DNA of 64,000 nucleotides from Caenorhabditis elegans. Its lineage: Eukaryota > Nematoda > Chromadorea > Rhabditida > Rhabditidae. Each line of letters begins with the position of its first letter. The stretch's first letter is position 1. A program made the translations under genes and the position numbers. The stretch is from positions 4,216,001 through 4,280,000 of the forward strand of contig NC_003284.9 in the NCBI RefSeq assembly GCF_000002985.6, written 5' to 3'. Below the pieces are notes generated by a model that saw only the letters and a list, made by a program, of their open reading frames with translations, was not told the DNA's origin and made no database searches. Positions 15,373-26,607 of this stretch are shown piece after piece.

Positions 15373-15850
15373 TGTTGTGAGCGCAGAAAAAACTTAAAAT
15401 GAGAATGATAGTGCACGTAAAGGGCGGAGCGATAAAAAGATGAATGGAAGTAGAAGGGGGGCTCAGAACAATGAGGACAGACGTTGAGAGCGCGGCAATC
15501 TGAGGAGCCGCCCCAAATTGGAGAGCAAAAGAGACTGGCGGGAGCTGAGGAAAGCGAATCGAGTCGTCGTCTTACACCGAGAATAAAAAATAACTTGGGA
15601 CGTTATTTTAGGACTAGAAATGGAAATGTAGGATCAAACAATCAAATGGTTTACGTTAAAGATTTTTTCAAAGGAGAAGTAACAAGTCTGACTATGAGTA
15701 CGTTGAACGTATAGACCCAAAACGAGCTTGAAATCACAACTTTCATAATGAAACTTCTTAAAAGTGATCAAAAAATTGGTAAAACGTGGATATTGTACAT
15801 TTAAATAATTCCGTTACTCTTGCTTATCGCCAATTGGAATTATGCCAAAT

Positions 15851-16353
15851 CAGGGATGGGTGGCAATAGCAGTTCAAAAATGCGAATTATCTAAACTTTT
15901 TTCAACATTTGCCGAAATTGTAAATTTTGGCAATTGCCGAATTATCAAACATCCGAAAAATTATCAATTACGAGAGTGTAAAATTATCTTTAGATTTTTA
16001 AATCTTGGGGCAGAAATTGTTTCGCCTAGAAAACTTACTACTGTAGAAATTGCTTTATTTTGTGAAATTTTGAACAAAATAATCGGTAATTCAATTATAA
16101 ATAAGTAAGTGGCTAAAAAATTTGAAATTTCGGCAATTAAAAAAAAGAGTTGCCGAAAAAATACGTATTCCCAGAAAAGATCAAAATCACTGGATTTTTT
16201 TTGTGTTGGGGCGGAATTTATTACCTTAAAACTTTTCTTAGGTTGAACTAAGTTTTTTTTTTCAAAGGTTTGAACTTCGTTTTGCCGAATTATCAAAATT
16301 CAGTGAAATTTGAAGTTTGGTAAATGCCCAAAATGTGATTTCCACTCATCTCA
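15851..16353. mobile_element. Decayed inverted-repeat element (CAGGGATG family), copy A
   Basis: Starts cagggatgggtggcaa and ends in an imperfect complement, ccactcatctca. The interior is rich in 'gccgaattatcaaa' and 'attttggcaattgccga' motifs. The same type of ends and interior recur at 42360-42589 inside a chemoreceptor intron. No coding capacity. Confidence 0.55.
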
Positions 16354-17254
16354 ATACAGTTATAATAATTTAACATATTTTCACTAACTATTTTATAAAA
16401 ATATCAGATAAATTAAGGTTCGGTGAATTGCCAACTTTCAAGCATTGTTGCAATTTTGAGTATACATAATTTTCTTCAAGGAAATTCCTTTAACAATGTC
16501 AAAGTAATCTAGATTTACACTAACTTGAATATATTTTTTAACATTCTCACGTACTTATCACATGAATCAAAAAGTTTTCCTCAAGGTTTACCACACGAAT
16601 TCGGCGAAAAGAGGAAAACTGAAGCCAACTTAGAGTCAGGGTAGAGGGTGAGAAAACGGGAAAGGCTAATGAGCAATATGAGATTATCCAAAAGTATTCG
16701 ACCAAAAAATTAAGTTTTGTTAAAAAAGGCCACCTAAAGGAAAAGAAAAGAGCAACGTAGTATGAAAGAGAGAGAGACAGGTGAGTAAAACATCTGGACG
16801 TTGAAATAAATACGTTGTTTTTCCTTCCACGGGATACAATTTGCCTAGTAATTGAACTCTTTCTTTTTTCTTTGTTCTTGTTTGAGTGCAGCAGTCTGCA
16901 TAGCCATGAAATTGAGCTTGCTTAAAAGTGGCTTGCTTCATAAAACTGCTGCTCTGTTTCGGGTGAACCGTTAAAACGTCATTTTGTATGTGGTCTTCTT
17001 TTGTTCTCATTCACGTAAGTTCTGGGAGACAACATTATTTTGTGAAATGGACGGAATGAAAGTGGTCAGAGAAGGGTTTTATGGTTAGGGGTCTTGAAAA
17101 AATATGTCTAATGAAATTATTTTGAGAAGCTTCAAAAATGCAGTTTTTTGTAATTTGAAAATTTTGTGTTTACAGTAATGTGTAATACTATCCAAAAAAC
17201 GGCCCTATTTTCCCAAACAATCAAAACCATTACCAAAACGCACAATTTTACAAT

Positions 17255-17330
17255 TTTTGCCCTAAAAAATACGGTACCTGGTGGGATAACGACAATTTTT
17301 GTTAAATGCAAAACGGTCATCGGTTTTAAG
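17255..17330. repeat. Fragment of an abundant dispersed repeat
   Basis: Contains 'ggtacctggtgggataacga' followed by 'caatttttgttaaatgcaaa', which resembles a motif scattered at high copy in this genome (established knowledge, not counted here). Confidence 0.35.
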
Positions 17331-19111
17331 AAGTACTGAAATTTCAAACTTAAAACTTAACTATTTTCAAAAAGTCTCATGAAATTCAGAAACATTTTTT
17401 GAACTTTTTACTGTGACATTTGATTATTATGTTGTCATAGGCACTAATCAAAGTTTGAAAAAACAGTACTTTTTGAAGGATAGCACTTTCTTGAATTTCG
17501 CACATAAAAAGCATATTAGAAAACAACAAAAAATGACGGTAATAGAATCAAAAAAAAAGTTTTAGATTATATTTGAATATACAACAAAGTTCAAACGACA
17601 AAATTAAATATTTGTATAGTTTCTAAAAATTTAATTTTATGAAGCCCTTGAGTTTTTGAAAATTATTTTCATGGCTTAAACCACACAATTTTTTGTTTTC
17701 TGACTTCATGTTGTGAATTCATTCTGATTTAAACCGCAATTGCAAGAAAGTGGGGGAACAAGAACTGATTCAGCTCCAAAGAAAAAGGTTCTCGGTAGGA
17801 GTACTTTAAGAGGCCTTCTTCACAATGAACACTTTTTCATCAGAACAAATTGGAAGACGAGACTCGGGAAAAAATAAATTGCACTACTTCTACCACTTCT
17901 ACCACTACCACCATATTTCTGAACTAGCAAGAAGCGAGATTAGAAGAAAACGACGAAAGCGAGTGAATAATACGTCATTTGCAAAGACCAGAATGCATAT
18001 GAATTCGTGTTTTCTTTACTATTATAGAAAGTTATAAAGAGCTGCTTTGGAAAAAAAAAATCTTCACACTCTCTCTCTATCAGTTTTGAGTTCAGTTCCC
18101 TTCTTCTTCAATGTGTGTGAAAATGTTGAAATTTGAAAAATTCCGTGACTCTGAAGCTCAAACATTTTTCGCTCTTTTCGCGTTTTTTGTTCGAGGAGGG
18201 AAAACATGTCTAAAGAAGAAAAAGAAGACGTTTTCCTTTTCTATGGCTGCTCAACAACCGGGCGGTTGTTACAAATTCCTTTGCAAAAGAGCATATTTGA
18301 ACGAGATAACGAGGCTCTTATTGGAAATTTTGTCACTTGTCACAATGTCAAGCAATTTCGACAGCAACGCAAAAAAAGGAAAAAAAAAGAAATCCGTATC
18401 AGAATTCAAACAAATGCTAGGTGATTGCTATTCATGCACTTCTGAGAAAAGAATGAAAAACCAACAAAGTTTGAGAGATTGAATGAGATTGCGGAGCAGT
18501 TTTCTCACAACAACAAAAAAAAACAGGAAAAAGGTTGAATTTGTCCTGAATGGGAAAAAGGAATTGTCAGACAATCTGAGGAGCATGTCTTTAGATGGAT
18601 GACTTGTCAGAATGTAATGGGTGTCCCTCAAAATCATAGATTCAAAAATCCTAGTTTTCATAAATCATTCCCGTTTTTTTTCATACGTTTACGTGTTTTT
18701 CGTCATATTCTAGTGTTTATTTACTCAAAATTCATAAAAAATTTCAATTCGCAACTATTTTCCCCTAGAGACAAAAAGTAGATGAATGGTGAATGGATAA
18801 ATCATTACAAAGTCATTGGTTTGTGAAGATAGCAATAACTGATACTTTTAAAGTATCAGTTACTTTTAAAGTATCAATACTTTTAAATTCTACAATTTGA
18901 AAGCCACCGTTTTATAAAATGTAAAAACCAGTTCAGGTGTAATCTTTTTTAAAGATTCAACTAGAAAAGAATACATTCTAGGCTTAACAAATTGGTAGTT
19001 GGGAACTTTTCAACATTTTGCGCTTCTGGAAATACGGAGATGTGATAATACTAGACACAGTCTACTTTTTAAAAACTTTTTTGAATTTTACGGTAAATTT
19101 TTTGGCTTCAA

Positions 19112-19132
19112 TTTTTTTTTTTTTTTTTTTTT
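19112..19132 (+). repeat. T21 homopolymer
   Basis: Twenty-one consecutive thymines. Confidence 0.9.
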
Positions 19133-19755
19133 GGTTTTTAAGTTTGGTTTTTAATTTTTTGGTTTTTAGAGGTACGCAGCACAAAATAAATATAATTTTG
19201 TTCCAGCTGACTATTTCAGCGTTTTGAATTTTATTTATTTCGAGTCAAACAAACAATCAATGTTTTGGTTTTTTCCTATAACTAAATTTGTTTTAATTAG
19301 GTATGAAATTGCTCGGAAAATCTTAAAGCGCCGATTTCATTTTCCTCTTTCTTACATTTTTGCAGCCGACACGTTTCCGGGTAGGCAATAAACTACTCAA
19401 AAAACAATGTGCAATATATCAACATAATTGCTGGAGGAGCTATTGTAGAGAGTACTGTAGTGCACAACTCAAGTACAATATCAGTTTCTGCACCTGAACA
19501 AGACCAAAAAATGTTTTATGAATATTTATATTGTAAAAATGGAACAAGATCATGACTATTCATTAAAGTACTATTCAGATTCTAATATTTGAAAACCGGG
19601 AAAATTCTGAAAATTTGAGAAACGACTCAAATAAAACTATCTAAAAACCTTGGAAAAGCCTTTAACATTTCTACAGAAGCAGGAAATGCGAAAAATGATT
19701 AAATTGTTCAGAATGAGATGTTTATCCCTGAATTCAATAATTTTTAACCACTAAC

Positions 19756-19812
19756 CGTATAAGTTAAGTCAACGTCTTGGTAAATGGATGATCGTTTCCG
19801 AACTGGATGCAT
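19756..19812 (-). CDS. rab-37: Alternative first coding exon of rab-37 (inferred)
   Basis: A 19-codon exon (MHPVRKRSSIYQDVDLTYT) begins at ATG 19812 and ends in phase 0 at ACG|GTTAGT (19756/19755). The common rab-37 exon 2 begins in phase 0 with VMLLGDS. Joining them gives ...VDLTYT-VMLLGDS, which parallels the vertebrate Rab26/Rab37 start, where a 'YDLTGK' segment directly precedes VMLLGD (family knowledge). A good 3' splice site (ataatttcag at 19847) lies 34 nt upstream of the ATG, consistent with a spliced leader or an upstream non-coding exon. The exon skips the proximal exon at 15280-15372, so two isoforms with different N-termini are expected. It has no better partner nearby. Confidence 0.7.
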
Positions 19813-19846
19813 TTTAATGGTATCCTTTTGTAAATTGCAGCAAAAC

Positions 19847-21052
19847 CTGAAATTATCTAATTTAAGACTTTAAAGCTTCTAAAAACTTAACAAGATGAAA
19901 GAAAAATTAAAGGCCGAAAAAAAAACATGTGAGCTTGAGTAATAGTTAGTTTGAAAGTTTTTGTAGATGGCAAGCGCATCGCAGGAAATAAGAAAACAAG
20001 AAACAAAATGCTTAAAGAAAAAAAAGCGTTCCATCTGAGAAGCAAAACACGCATTTTTCTTGGTTTATTCAGGAAGCTTGCTCACAAAAAATTGGTGAGC
20101 ATTCAGAAAATATTAGAGTCGATGTGTTTGAAACGAAACAATCAACGCAATCCTGATTTTGAAGTAAGTGAGCACCGGGAGAACAGAGCAACCGTCCGTC
20201 TGAGCATTTTTAAATGATGCTGCTCCGTTGAAAAAACGCATAAAATGTGTCGTTATTGAATATTCAGTGGGGGGATTCAATTATGCAAAAAGTTGGTGGT
20301 CTCTTCTCATTGTAAAAGTACAATCACTTCCTATGACGTACTTCACAAACTGAATTGTAAGTGTGAAAGTTGCACTTTCTGGATTTTCCCTAATTTTACT
20401 CATTTTTACGCATTACTCATAATTTTTTCTGAGAGTGAGAAACAAAAATATTGAAAAATAAATTCGAGGTAAACGCGGGGGTGTGTAGAAAAAGAATTGG
20501 GAATACAAAAACAATTTACATTTATATTTCACGTCGGAGCAGACACCATCGTCATAGTTACAAAGGCAATAAAACGGAAGAGCAGTAGGCGCGCCTCAAA
20601 AATTAGAAGGAACGTAAGAGCTAAATTTAGAAATAATTGAAAATGATCATTGCAGAAGATAGAATTTGCGCGGTGAGAAATGTCGTCATTTCTCGTGAAA
20701 CGTCGTATTCAGATATTACACTTTGTTATCTAGGTGTCTACTGGAAATGTTTTGTAATTTTTGATTATTGGGATTTAGTCTAAATACACTTATTATAATC
20801 CAACTTGGCCAAATATTATAATAAAACATTTCACAAAATATTTGGATTTTTTTAGTAGAGCTCCGAAATTTCCGATAATGTTGACTTTTTGAAAATTTCG
20901 AGCATGTTTGAATTACCACATTTTTATTAATTTTAAACCATTAAAAAATTGTTAAAAATTTTTTTAATATGATAAGCGAAAGAGAGTTTTCCCCATTTTT
21001 TTGATGAACGTTTCAAAACATTTATGAATTTTTCGCTATGGTAATAGTTCAT
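19847..21052. other. Intergenic, no gene seen
   Basis: Putative upstream region of the long rab-37 transcript. The plus-strand frame at 19951-20217 does not start with ATG and has no splice support. Some decayed dispersed-repeat sequence is present around 20760-20940. Confidence 0.45.
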
Positions 21053-21645
21053 TTTAAAGGTGGTGTAGTCGAATTTTTTTATTGCTTTATTAGACTCAGA
21101 ATTGTCTGAAAACACCGAATTTCATAATAAAACTTCTTGAAAACTTTTCAAAAAAAAGTTATGGCGGCTCGAAAAATGGCCCAAAATTAGTGAAAATTTG
21201 AAATTTGACCGACTTATCATTGTCGCAGCGGCTGGAAACAATTTTTTTTGAAATTGGCGTTTAATTTTGGTTGTAGATGTGAATCATCTTGCGTTTTCAG
21301 CTTTATTAAGGTATTTAAAAGTCGATGGACGAAGAGAATTGGTTTAAAAATTTGACAAATCTCTTCGTCCATCGACTTTTAAATACCTAAATAAAGCTGA
21401 AAACGCAAGATAATTGACCTGTACACCCAAAATTAGACGACAATTTCAAAAAAAAATTGTTTCCAGCCGCCGCGACAATGATAAGTTGGTCAAATTTCAA
21501 ATTTTCACTAATTTTAGGCCATTTTTCAAGAGGCCATATTTTTTTTTGAAAAGTTTTCAAGAAGTTTCATTATAAAATTCGGTGTTTTCAGACAATTTTG
21601 AGTCTAATAAAGAAATAAAAAAATTCGACTACACCACCTTTAAAC
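21053..21645. mobile_element. ~590-bp palindromic element (TTTAAA-flanked)
   Basis: Two arms of about 285 bp are almost perfect inverted copies. The left end reads tttaaaggtggtgtagtcg and the right end is its complement, cgactacaccacctttaaa at 21645. The centre is near 21345, where aaagtcgatggacgaagag faces ctcttcgtccatcgactttt. The end sequence and TTTAAA flanks fit the palindromic non-autonomous elements common in C. elegans. No coding capacity. Confidence 0.85.
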
Positions 21646-23414
21646 AAATCAAAGTGATTTTAGAGCATTTTCTTTATGTTAACATCTTAAGAAAATTAAG
21701 TTTTAGACTAATTGAAGAATTCGTTTGTTTTAACATTTTTAACATGAATAACTTTTTCTAAGGAATGGAAAACGGAGCGCCAGTTAACATCTGTCAGTTT
21801 TTTTCTAGATGTTTGTTAACTTTAAATAGACTTATAATAGTCTCAAATGAGAAGCTTGAATATTTCAACATTTTCAGTCAAAGTTTTGGTAAATTGCCAA
21901 ATTTTCCAAAAACGTGGAAGTTTTGAAAACTTCTGAGGAATGAATCTCTATAATGTATAAATTTAAATAATAACAACACATTTAAAACTGTAGATACTGT
22001 TCAATTTTTTTCCGAGTTTCAAAATTATGATAGGTGAAAAGCGAGATTTTGGAAGTTATTGACTGAAAATAAAATTTGTTTAAATTTGAAACTTTTAGTG
22101 ATAATTTTATACGTAAATGATATGGACTACAGAACATTCATGATACAACTGCTTGTCTATGAAACTGAAAAAATACTTCCACCTAATTTCTAGACGGCAG
22201 TAAAGCCAATTGAAATCCTCTAAAGCACTTTACCCCAATGTTCTTTTAAACTTTTTCTGCACTTTTTTTTTATTTGGAAAAAAGTGGTAAGACAAAGTGA
22301 AGAAAAAAGAAGAAGTGTATGAGGAAGAGAAGCCCCCCAAAGCAGAATACCTGATTAGCTGTGATAATTGTAGGAGGTTGAGCAAGTAAGTGCGTCAGTT
22401 AGAAGCTCAAAGTACATTGAAAAAGTGTATTTTGTTGTGTGTATGCATCAAGTTGCATGCCATTCCGTCCCTCAGTGTATATTAATCCCCCGGGGCCAAA
22501 AATGACAAAATAGTTGTTTGCTTCCTTGTTAACGCTTTGAAAAATATCAATGTTAGAGAAAAGTGACAGAATAACTTTTTAAAAATTGTCGATTGTTTTT
22601 TTTTTGTTGGAATTTCATGTAAAATAAGAAGTATTTCAAAATAACACAATACAGAATACAACGAGACAACTTCTAAATACCTAAAATTGCTTCAAATAGG
22701 AAAATTTGGAAGACCCCAAGAAACCTCATTACTTTATCCAATTTCCGGTGTTTCTAATGACCATTCGCTATTTTCCGATTAGAAAACTTGATTGATAAAG
22801 CAGAATTGTACGTTAGCACGTTTTGTAGGGCTCAGTAGAATAAGCAGGGTCTGATACATATCTCAGTGGGTAGTTGTGACAGCGATCTATAGGCCACGAG
22901 TTCAAATCCTGAACCCCTCCCCCCTCCCTCCAGAAGTACAAAAAATCTACGACAAGATTATTGCCCATCTTGAACAAAAACTAAAAGATGATAAATTTAA
23001 ATAAAAAGATTATAATTAATTATATCTTAATATCTTAGAACTACATTATGACACTAAGCTCGTTTAAATGAATACGTCTATAATTTTTGCTTAGAATACA
23101 TTTCTATAGGGTTCCTAGGATATAAAGATCGAAGATGAATGAGTTGTGAGACAATATAATATAGGATGTCGAATTCAATTTGCACAGCATTCAGAAATTG
23201 GATGGATTTGATTATCTATTGCTCACACGTCAAACAACTATTTCTATATTTTGTTAGTCGAAGAGAAAGATTTATGAAAATCATTTTTCTTTGCAGAATA
23301 CCCTCATTGTATTTGGGCAACAATGAAATGAGTAAAAGCTCCGTTCCCATTTTCCGGTATTCATTTTCCGTATTGTCTAGCAAAATTTAAAACATAAGGG
23401 AACAATAACGATGT
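21646..23414. other. Intergenic, no gene seen
   Basis: AT-rich with no supported exon. Contains a tRNA-like fragment at about 22850-22920. Confidence 0.5.
22850..22920 (+). pseudogene. Possible tRNA-derived pseudogene
   Basis: An A-box-like tatctcagtgggtag and a B-box-like gagttcaaatcc are spaced about as in a tRNA, but I could not pair acceptor-stem arms or a clean anticodon stem. It may be a decayed tRNA or tRNA-derived repeat. Confidence 0.25.
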
Positions 23415-23428
23415 GCCGCCATAGCTCA
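23415..23428 (+). tRNA. 5' fragment of an interrupted tRNA-Ile(AAU) gene
   Basis: GCCGCCATAGCTCA supplies the 5' acceptor strand (GCCGCCA), the linker and the first half of the D-stem. The acceptor strand pairs perfectly with TGGCGGC at 26592-26598. The gene is cut by a 3.1-kb insertion at the D-arm, inside the internal A box. Confidence 0.85.
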
Positions 23429-23752
23429 CACAGGTAAAGCGCGTCAGGTTAGTGGCAACCTGCCAGCAGGCCGCAGGCTGCTGAATGGAGAACAACTGGC
23501 AGATGAAATCGCGGCCCGCTGTCAAGTTGACACTAAGCCGCCGCGGGCCGGCAACAGGTCAACGTCAGGTTTGTGTCAGGTTCTTGTAGATTCTGTATTA
23601 GGCTTTTATATACCGGGAATACTGCTTTTTGTTATTAAATGCTAATACAAAAAGAGAAAAATTGCCAAAAATTTCGTTTATTGAAGATGAAGAATGAAAA
23701 AATAAATTTGAAAAAAGGGAAAAAAAACATAAATATTATTTAATATTTCGGC

Positions 23753-24535
23753 TTAGTGTAAGCCTCGTCTCGATTCCCGATTCCTTGGATCCATCATTAG
23801 CAGCCACTTGGTCGAATTGTTTATTCTGTGATTCTGAGCAGCATCAGATGGGCGGTAACGTAGAAAATGAGCATCTATCGGCGACAGCTCAAGGAGTTTG
23901 ACATCATTCCGCATCTTTCTGTAAAAAATTAACGTTAAAGTTGAGAGGAACCGCTAGTTTTTTCCAAAGGAGCTAAAAAATTATGATTTTAAAACTCACT
24001 TTGTAAGGTTAATTCTCTTTGCAAAGCATGATCCGAGCCAAGATGGTGTGGGCTTAGCGACGACAAATTCGAACTATTGGTGGGAAGATTTCCTCGTATT
24101 TTCTAAAATGTTTAAAATTTACATTACATTGAAATATTTAATTATGAACATACACTGTGATCATCATCGACGTCATTCCAACCAGTTGAAATCGCATTTC
24201 TCTCCTTTCTCTCCTCCAGCCATTTCCGTGCCATCTCAATCGTTCGTGTAAACGTCGAAAATGCTGAAACACCAATAAATATACGGAAAATAATTATTTT
24301 TGCCGAAAAATCAAAGAATTGATGAAGAAAACAAAGAAAAATCGAAGAAAAAGAAAAATAAATGGTGAAAAAATAATTTCGAAAATGAGAATTTACGGTA
24401 AAGAGTGCGCGCTACCGTTAGTTCGGAGTGTCGTTGCCATCTGAGTTTGGAGCTTCTTTTGAAATTCTTTCTCGCTTTTATTAGAAGTCGTAAAAAACAA
24501 ACAAAAATCACGCTGAGTCGGAAATGTGATTTGTG
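23753..24535 (-). CDS. Spliced coding region carried by the element; unknown protein
   Basis: Four exons close in frame on the minus strand: 24535-24416, 24263-24154, 24073-24000 and 23918-23753. They use donors GTAGCG, GTATGT and GTGAGT and end at TAA 23753. The open sequence is at least ~155 residues. Readable blocks include QRDFCLFFTTSNKSEKEFQ, RTIEMARKWLEERKERN, AKPTPSWLGSCFAKRINLT and DAHFLRYRPSDAAQNHR, and the basic C-terminus is RNRESRRGLH. The first exon enters with one base carried over, so either an upstream exon is missing from my model or translation starts at the internal ATG (QTQMATT). The intron before the third exon ends in a weak acceptor (ccaatag). No domain is recognised; it could be an element-encoded protein or a captured host gene. 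The start is uncertain. Confidence 0.6.
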
Positions 24536-25405
24536 CTTGAAAACAACAAAAATTAAAAAAAAATTTAGTTCAGAAAAAATTTAACTAAAAATTTTCCACT
24601 GATATCAAAAATTTCATAAGGGTCCCCCCTTATGAAACAAATTTTGATAAATTTTTTTTTCCAAAAATCCTGAATACTGCTTTAATGTGTGGGAAATGTA
24701 TATTTTAGTATTTTCCAAAGTTTTCATGGCTCAATCACACTCCTGGGCAAAAAAAATACAACACTCAATTTGGCTTGTTCATAGAAAGTTAATACTTCCA
24801 AAATGGTCTAGCACCGTTGGTAGCGGAAATATGAAAAACTTGTCAAGTAGAAAGTTGTTAGGAATGAAGTGATTGGCAAATTAATCATTGTAACTTTTTG
24901 CCATCTCGGATATCTGAGCAGATAGGAGCACCTAATTACGAGTCAAATATCACTGATTTTGACTGATGATATCTCGGTATTCTGCAAAGAAAGCGAGAAA
25001 CTATCAAACGTAAAACATGGTCCATAACAAAATTAACAAGTTTGTAGTTAATAATTTTTTGATATCTTGCTTGCCCGACGAGGGTCATGGTACCAAAGAA
25101 CTGGCATAGCATGTAGATTAATTAGAGTAATTGAGTAAGGAAAATCTCTATTCAACTACAAAAATTGTTTCAACACATAATTTTACGTTTTTTCCACATA
25201 TTATTTGATAAAAGTTTGAACAAATTTTCAAAAATAATTTTAAACATGATTTCGAGTTTTGGAATCGCATCATAAGTATGAAATTTTAAAAACCGTGAAA
25301 GTCAATTTGTCTTTGTTTCTCACTAACCATATCTAGTGAGTTGATTTAAATAGGAAAATTGTTCGATAAAAACAGTTTTATCCCTTCATTAATTTTGTGT
25401 CAGTC

Positions 25406-25516
25406 AAAAAACTTTGCCTGACAGTAACCTGTCAGTAGGCATTTGCCGGCTCTTAGCCTGCTCCTAACCTGACACTTGCCTGACGCGGTGCGGTAACCCC
25501 AAAACTGTATTTCTGG
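25406..25516 (+). repeat. Direct repeat, left copy, beside the nested palindrome
   Basis: The segment from aaaaaactttgcctgacagt to ...ctgtatttctgg recurs with small differences at 26153-26274. Confidence 0.85.
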
Positions 25517-25614
25517 AGATAATATTTTCAGAAATTTTTTACTTCTCGAAATTTTCCGGAAAACTTATAAAATCGTACTGAAAAATGTCGTTTCTGCCGT
25601 TCAAATGCCCAGAA

Positions 25615-26050
25615 CACAATTTCTGGTAAAAAATTATGGTAAGTTTTCAAGAATGGGCTCATAAAACTTGTTGTCTCCGGTGGCCTATAACTCTGCGAAA
25701 AAAAATCCAATAAAAAAATGAATCACTAACGAGTTGCAGATAATGATCTAATGAACAACTACTCAGTTAAAAACTTTTTGTCAAAAAAATTGTTGGCCGA
25801 GTTAAGAGTGCTTGAAAAAAACGGCAGAAAGCTTAAATGTTCCCGAAATTTTCATGTCCAAACCTCGGCCAACAATTTTTTTGACAAAAAGTTTTCAACT
25901 GAGAAGTTGTTGATTAGATCATTATTTGCAACTTGTTAGTGATTCATTTTTTTGTAGGATTTTTTCCCGCGGAAATATAGGCCACCGGAAACAACAAGTT
26001 TTATGGGCCCATTCTTGAAAACTTACCATAATTTTTCACCAGAAATTGTG
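25615..26050. mobile_element. Nested palindrome inside the 3.1-kb element
   Basis: Arms of about 190 bp with the centre near 25830. The left arm begins cacaatttctgg and the right arm ends ccagaaattgtg. They also share cggccaacaatttttttgac and aacaagttttatggg (with complements). The arms differ at scattered positions, so the palindrome is not very recent. Confidence 0.8.
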
Positions 26051-26152
26051 ATATGAGCATATATGTTGATGTAAAATAGTAAACCATTTGTGTTTTACAA
26101 GATTAAAACAGTTTTGGGAAAAATTGAAAAAAAATTTTTTTTTTGGAGCCAG

Positions 26153-26274
26153 AAAAACTTTGCCTGACAGTAACCTGTCAGTTACCATTTGCCGGCTCTT
26201 AACCTGCCATTAACCTGACACTCGCCTGACGCGGTTCATGATCCGGTGTGGTAACCCCGAAACTGTATTTCTGG
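26153..26274 (+). repeat. Direct repeat, right copy, beside the nested palindrome
   Basis: Matches 25406-25516 over its length (aaaaactttgcctgacagta ... ctgtatttctgg) with a short insertion near 26236. Confidence 0.85.
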
Positions 26275-26539
26275 GAATAATTTTTTCAGAAATTTACACG
26301 AATGAACATATAACTCATTTTTATGAACTTTCACTCAGTTTCTGAAACTTTTATTTTCACTCATCTGACCCATCACCTGACGCGCTTTTCTGAAAATTTG
26401 AGCGAAAATCACTAAGCTGACACTAACCTGCTCTTAGCCTGACAGCGACTTTTAGCCTGATACTAAGCTGACACTAACCTGCTGGCGGCTTTTAACCTGC
26501 CATTCAGCTGCAACTAACCTGTGGCGCTTTACCTGTGCA

Positions 26540-26599
26540 GTCGGTTAGAGCGTGGGTCTAATAAGCCCAAGGTCGCAGGTTCGACCCCTGCTGGCGGCA
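26540..26599 (+). tRNA. 3' fragment of the interrupted tRNA-Ile(AAU) gene
   Basis: Starts GTCGGTTAGAGCG (rest of the D-arm). The anticodon arm TGGGT-CTAATAA-GCCCA has anticodon AAT. The T-arm GCAGG-TTCGACC-CCTGC follows, then the acceptor TGGCGGC and discriminator A. With 23415-23428 it makes a standard 74-nt tRNA. A pol III terminator (ATTTTTAG) follows at about 26603. As it stands the gene lacks a contiguous A box and cannot give a normal transcript, so functionally it is a pseudogene unless the element is excised. Confidence 0.9.
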
Positions 26600-26607
26600 A
26601 ACATTTT

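Larger units (their letters stand above)
15373..19755. other. rab-37: Upstream region of the proximal rab-37 promoter; intron of the long isoform
   Basis: If the distal exon at 19756-19812 is used, this whole stretch is part of a ~4.5-kb first intron. It holds an inverted-repeat relic at 15851-16353, a dispersed repeat near 17255-17330 and a T21 run at 19112-19132. Open frames such as those at 16720-17010 (minus) and 18111-18482 (plus) have no supporting splice pattern. Confidence 0.5.
23429..26537. mobile_element. 3.1-kb inverted-repeat element inserted in tRNA-Ile
   Basis: Terminal inverted repeats are CACAGGTAAAGCGC at the left and GCGCTTTACCTGTG at the right. A 2-bp CA is duplicated at the junctions (23427-23428 and 26538-26539). 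The subterminal DNA on both sides is packed with short CTGACA/AACCTG units in many copies. Inside lie a spliced coding region on the minus strand (23753-24535), a small perfect hairpin around 24612-24640 and a nested palindrome (25615-26050) between two direct repeats. I cannot place it in a named superfamily. The 2-bp duplication with short ITRs fits a cut-and-paste element, but no transposase motif is recognised. Confidence 0.85.

Noticed and set aside
19387-19831. Separate small membrane-protein gene using the 19756-19812 exon and an open block near 19400-19505
   Set aside because: Phases do not match without an invented 10-nt exon. The join to rab-37 exon 2 is in frame and matches the Rab26/37 family.
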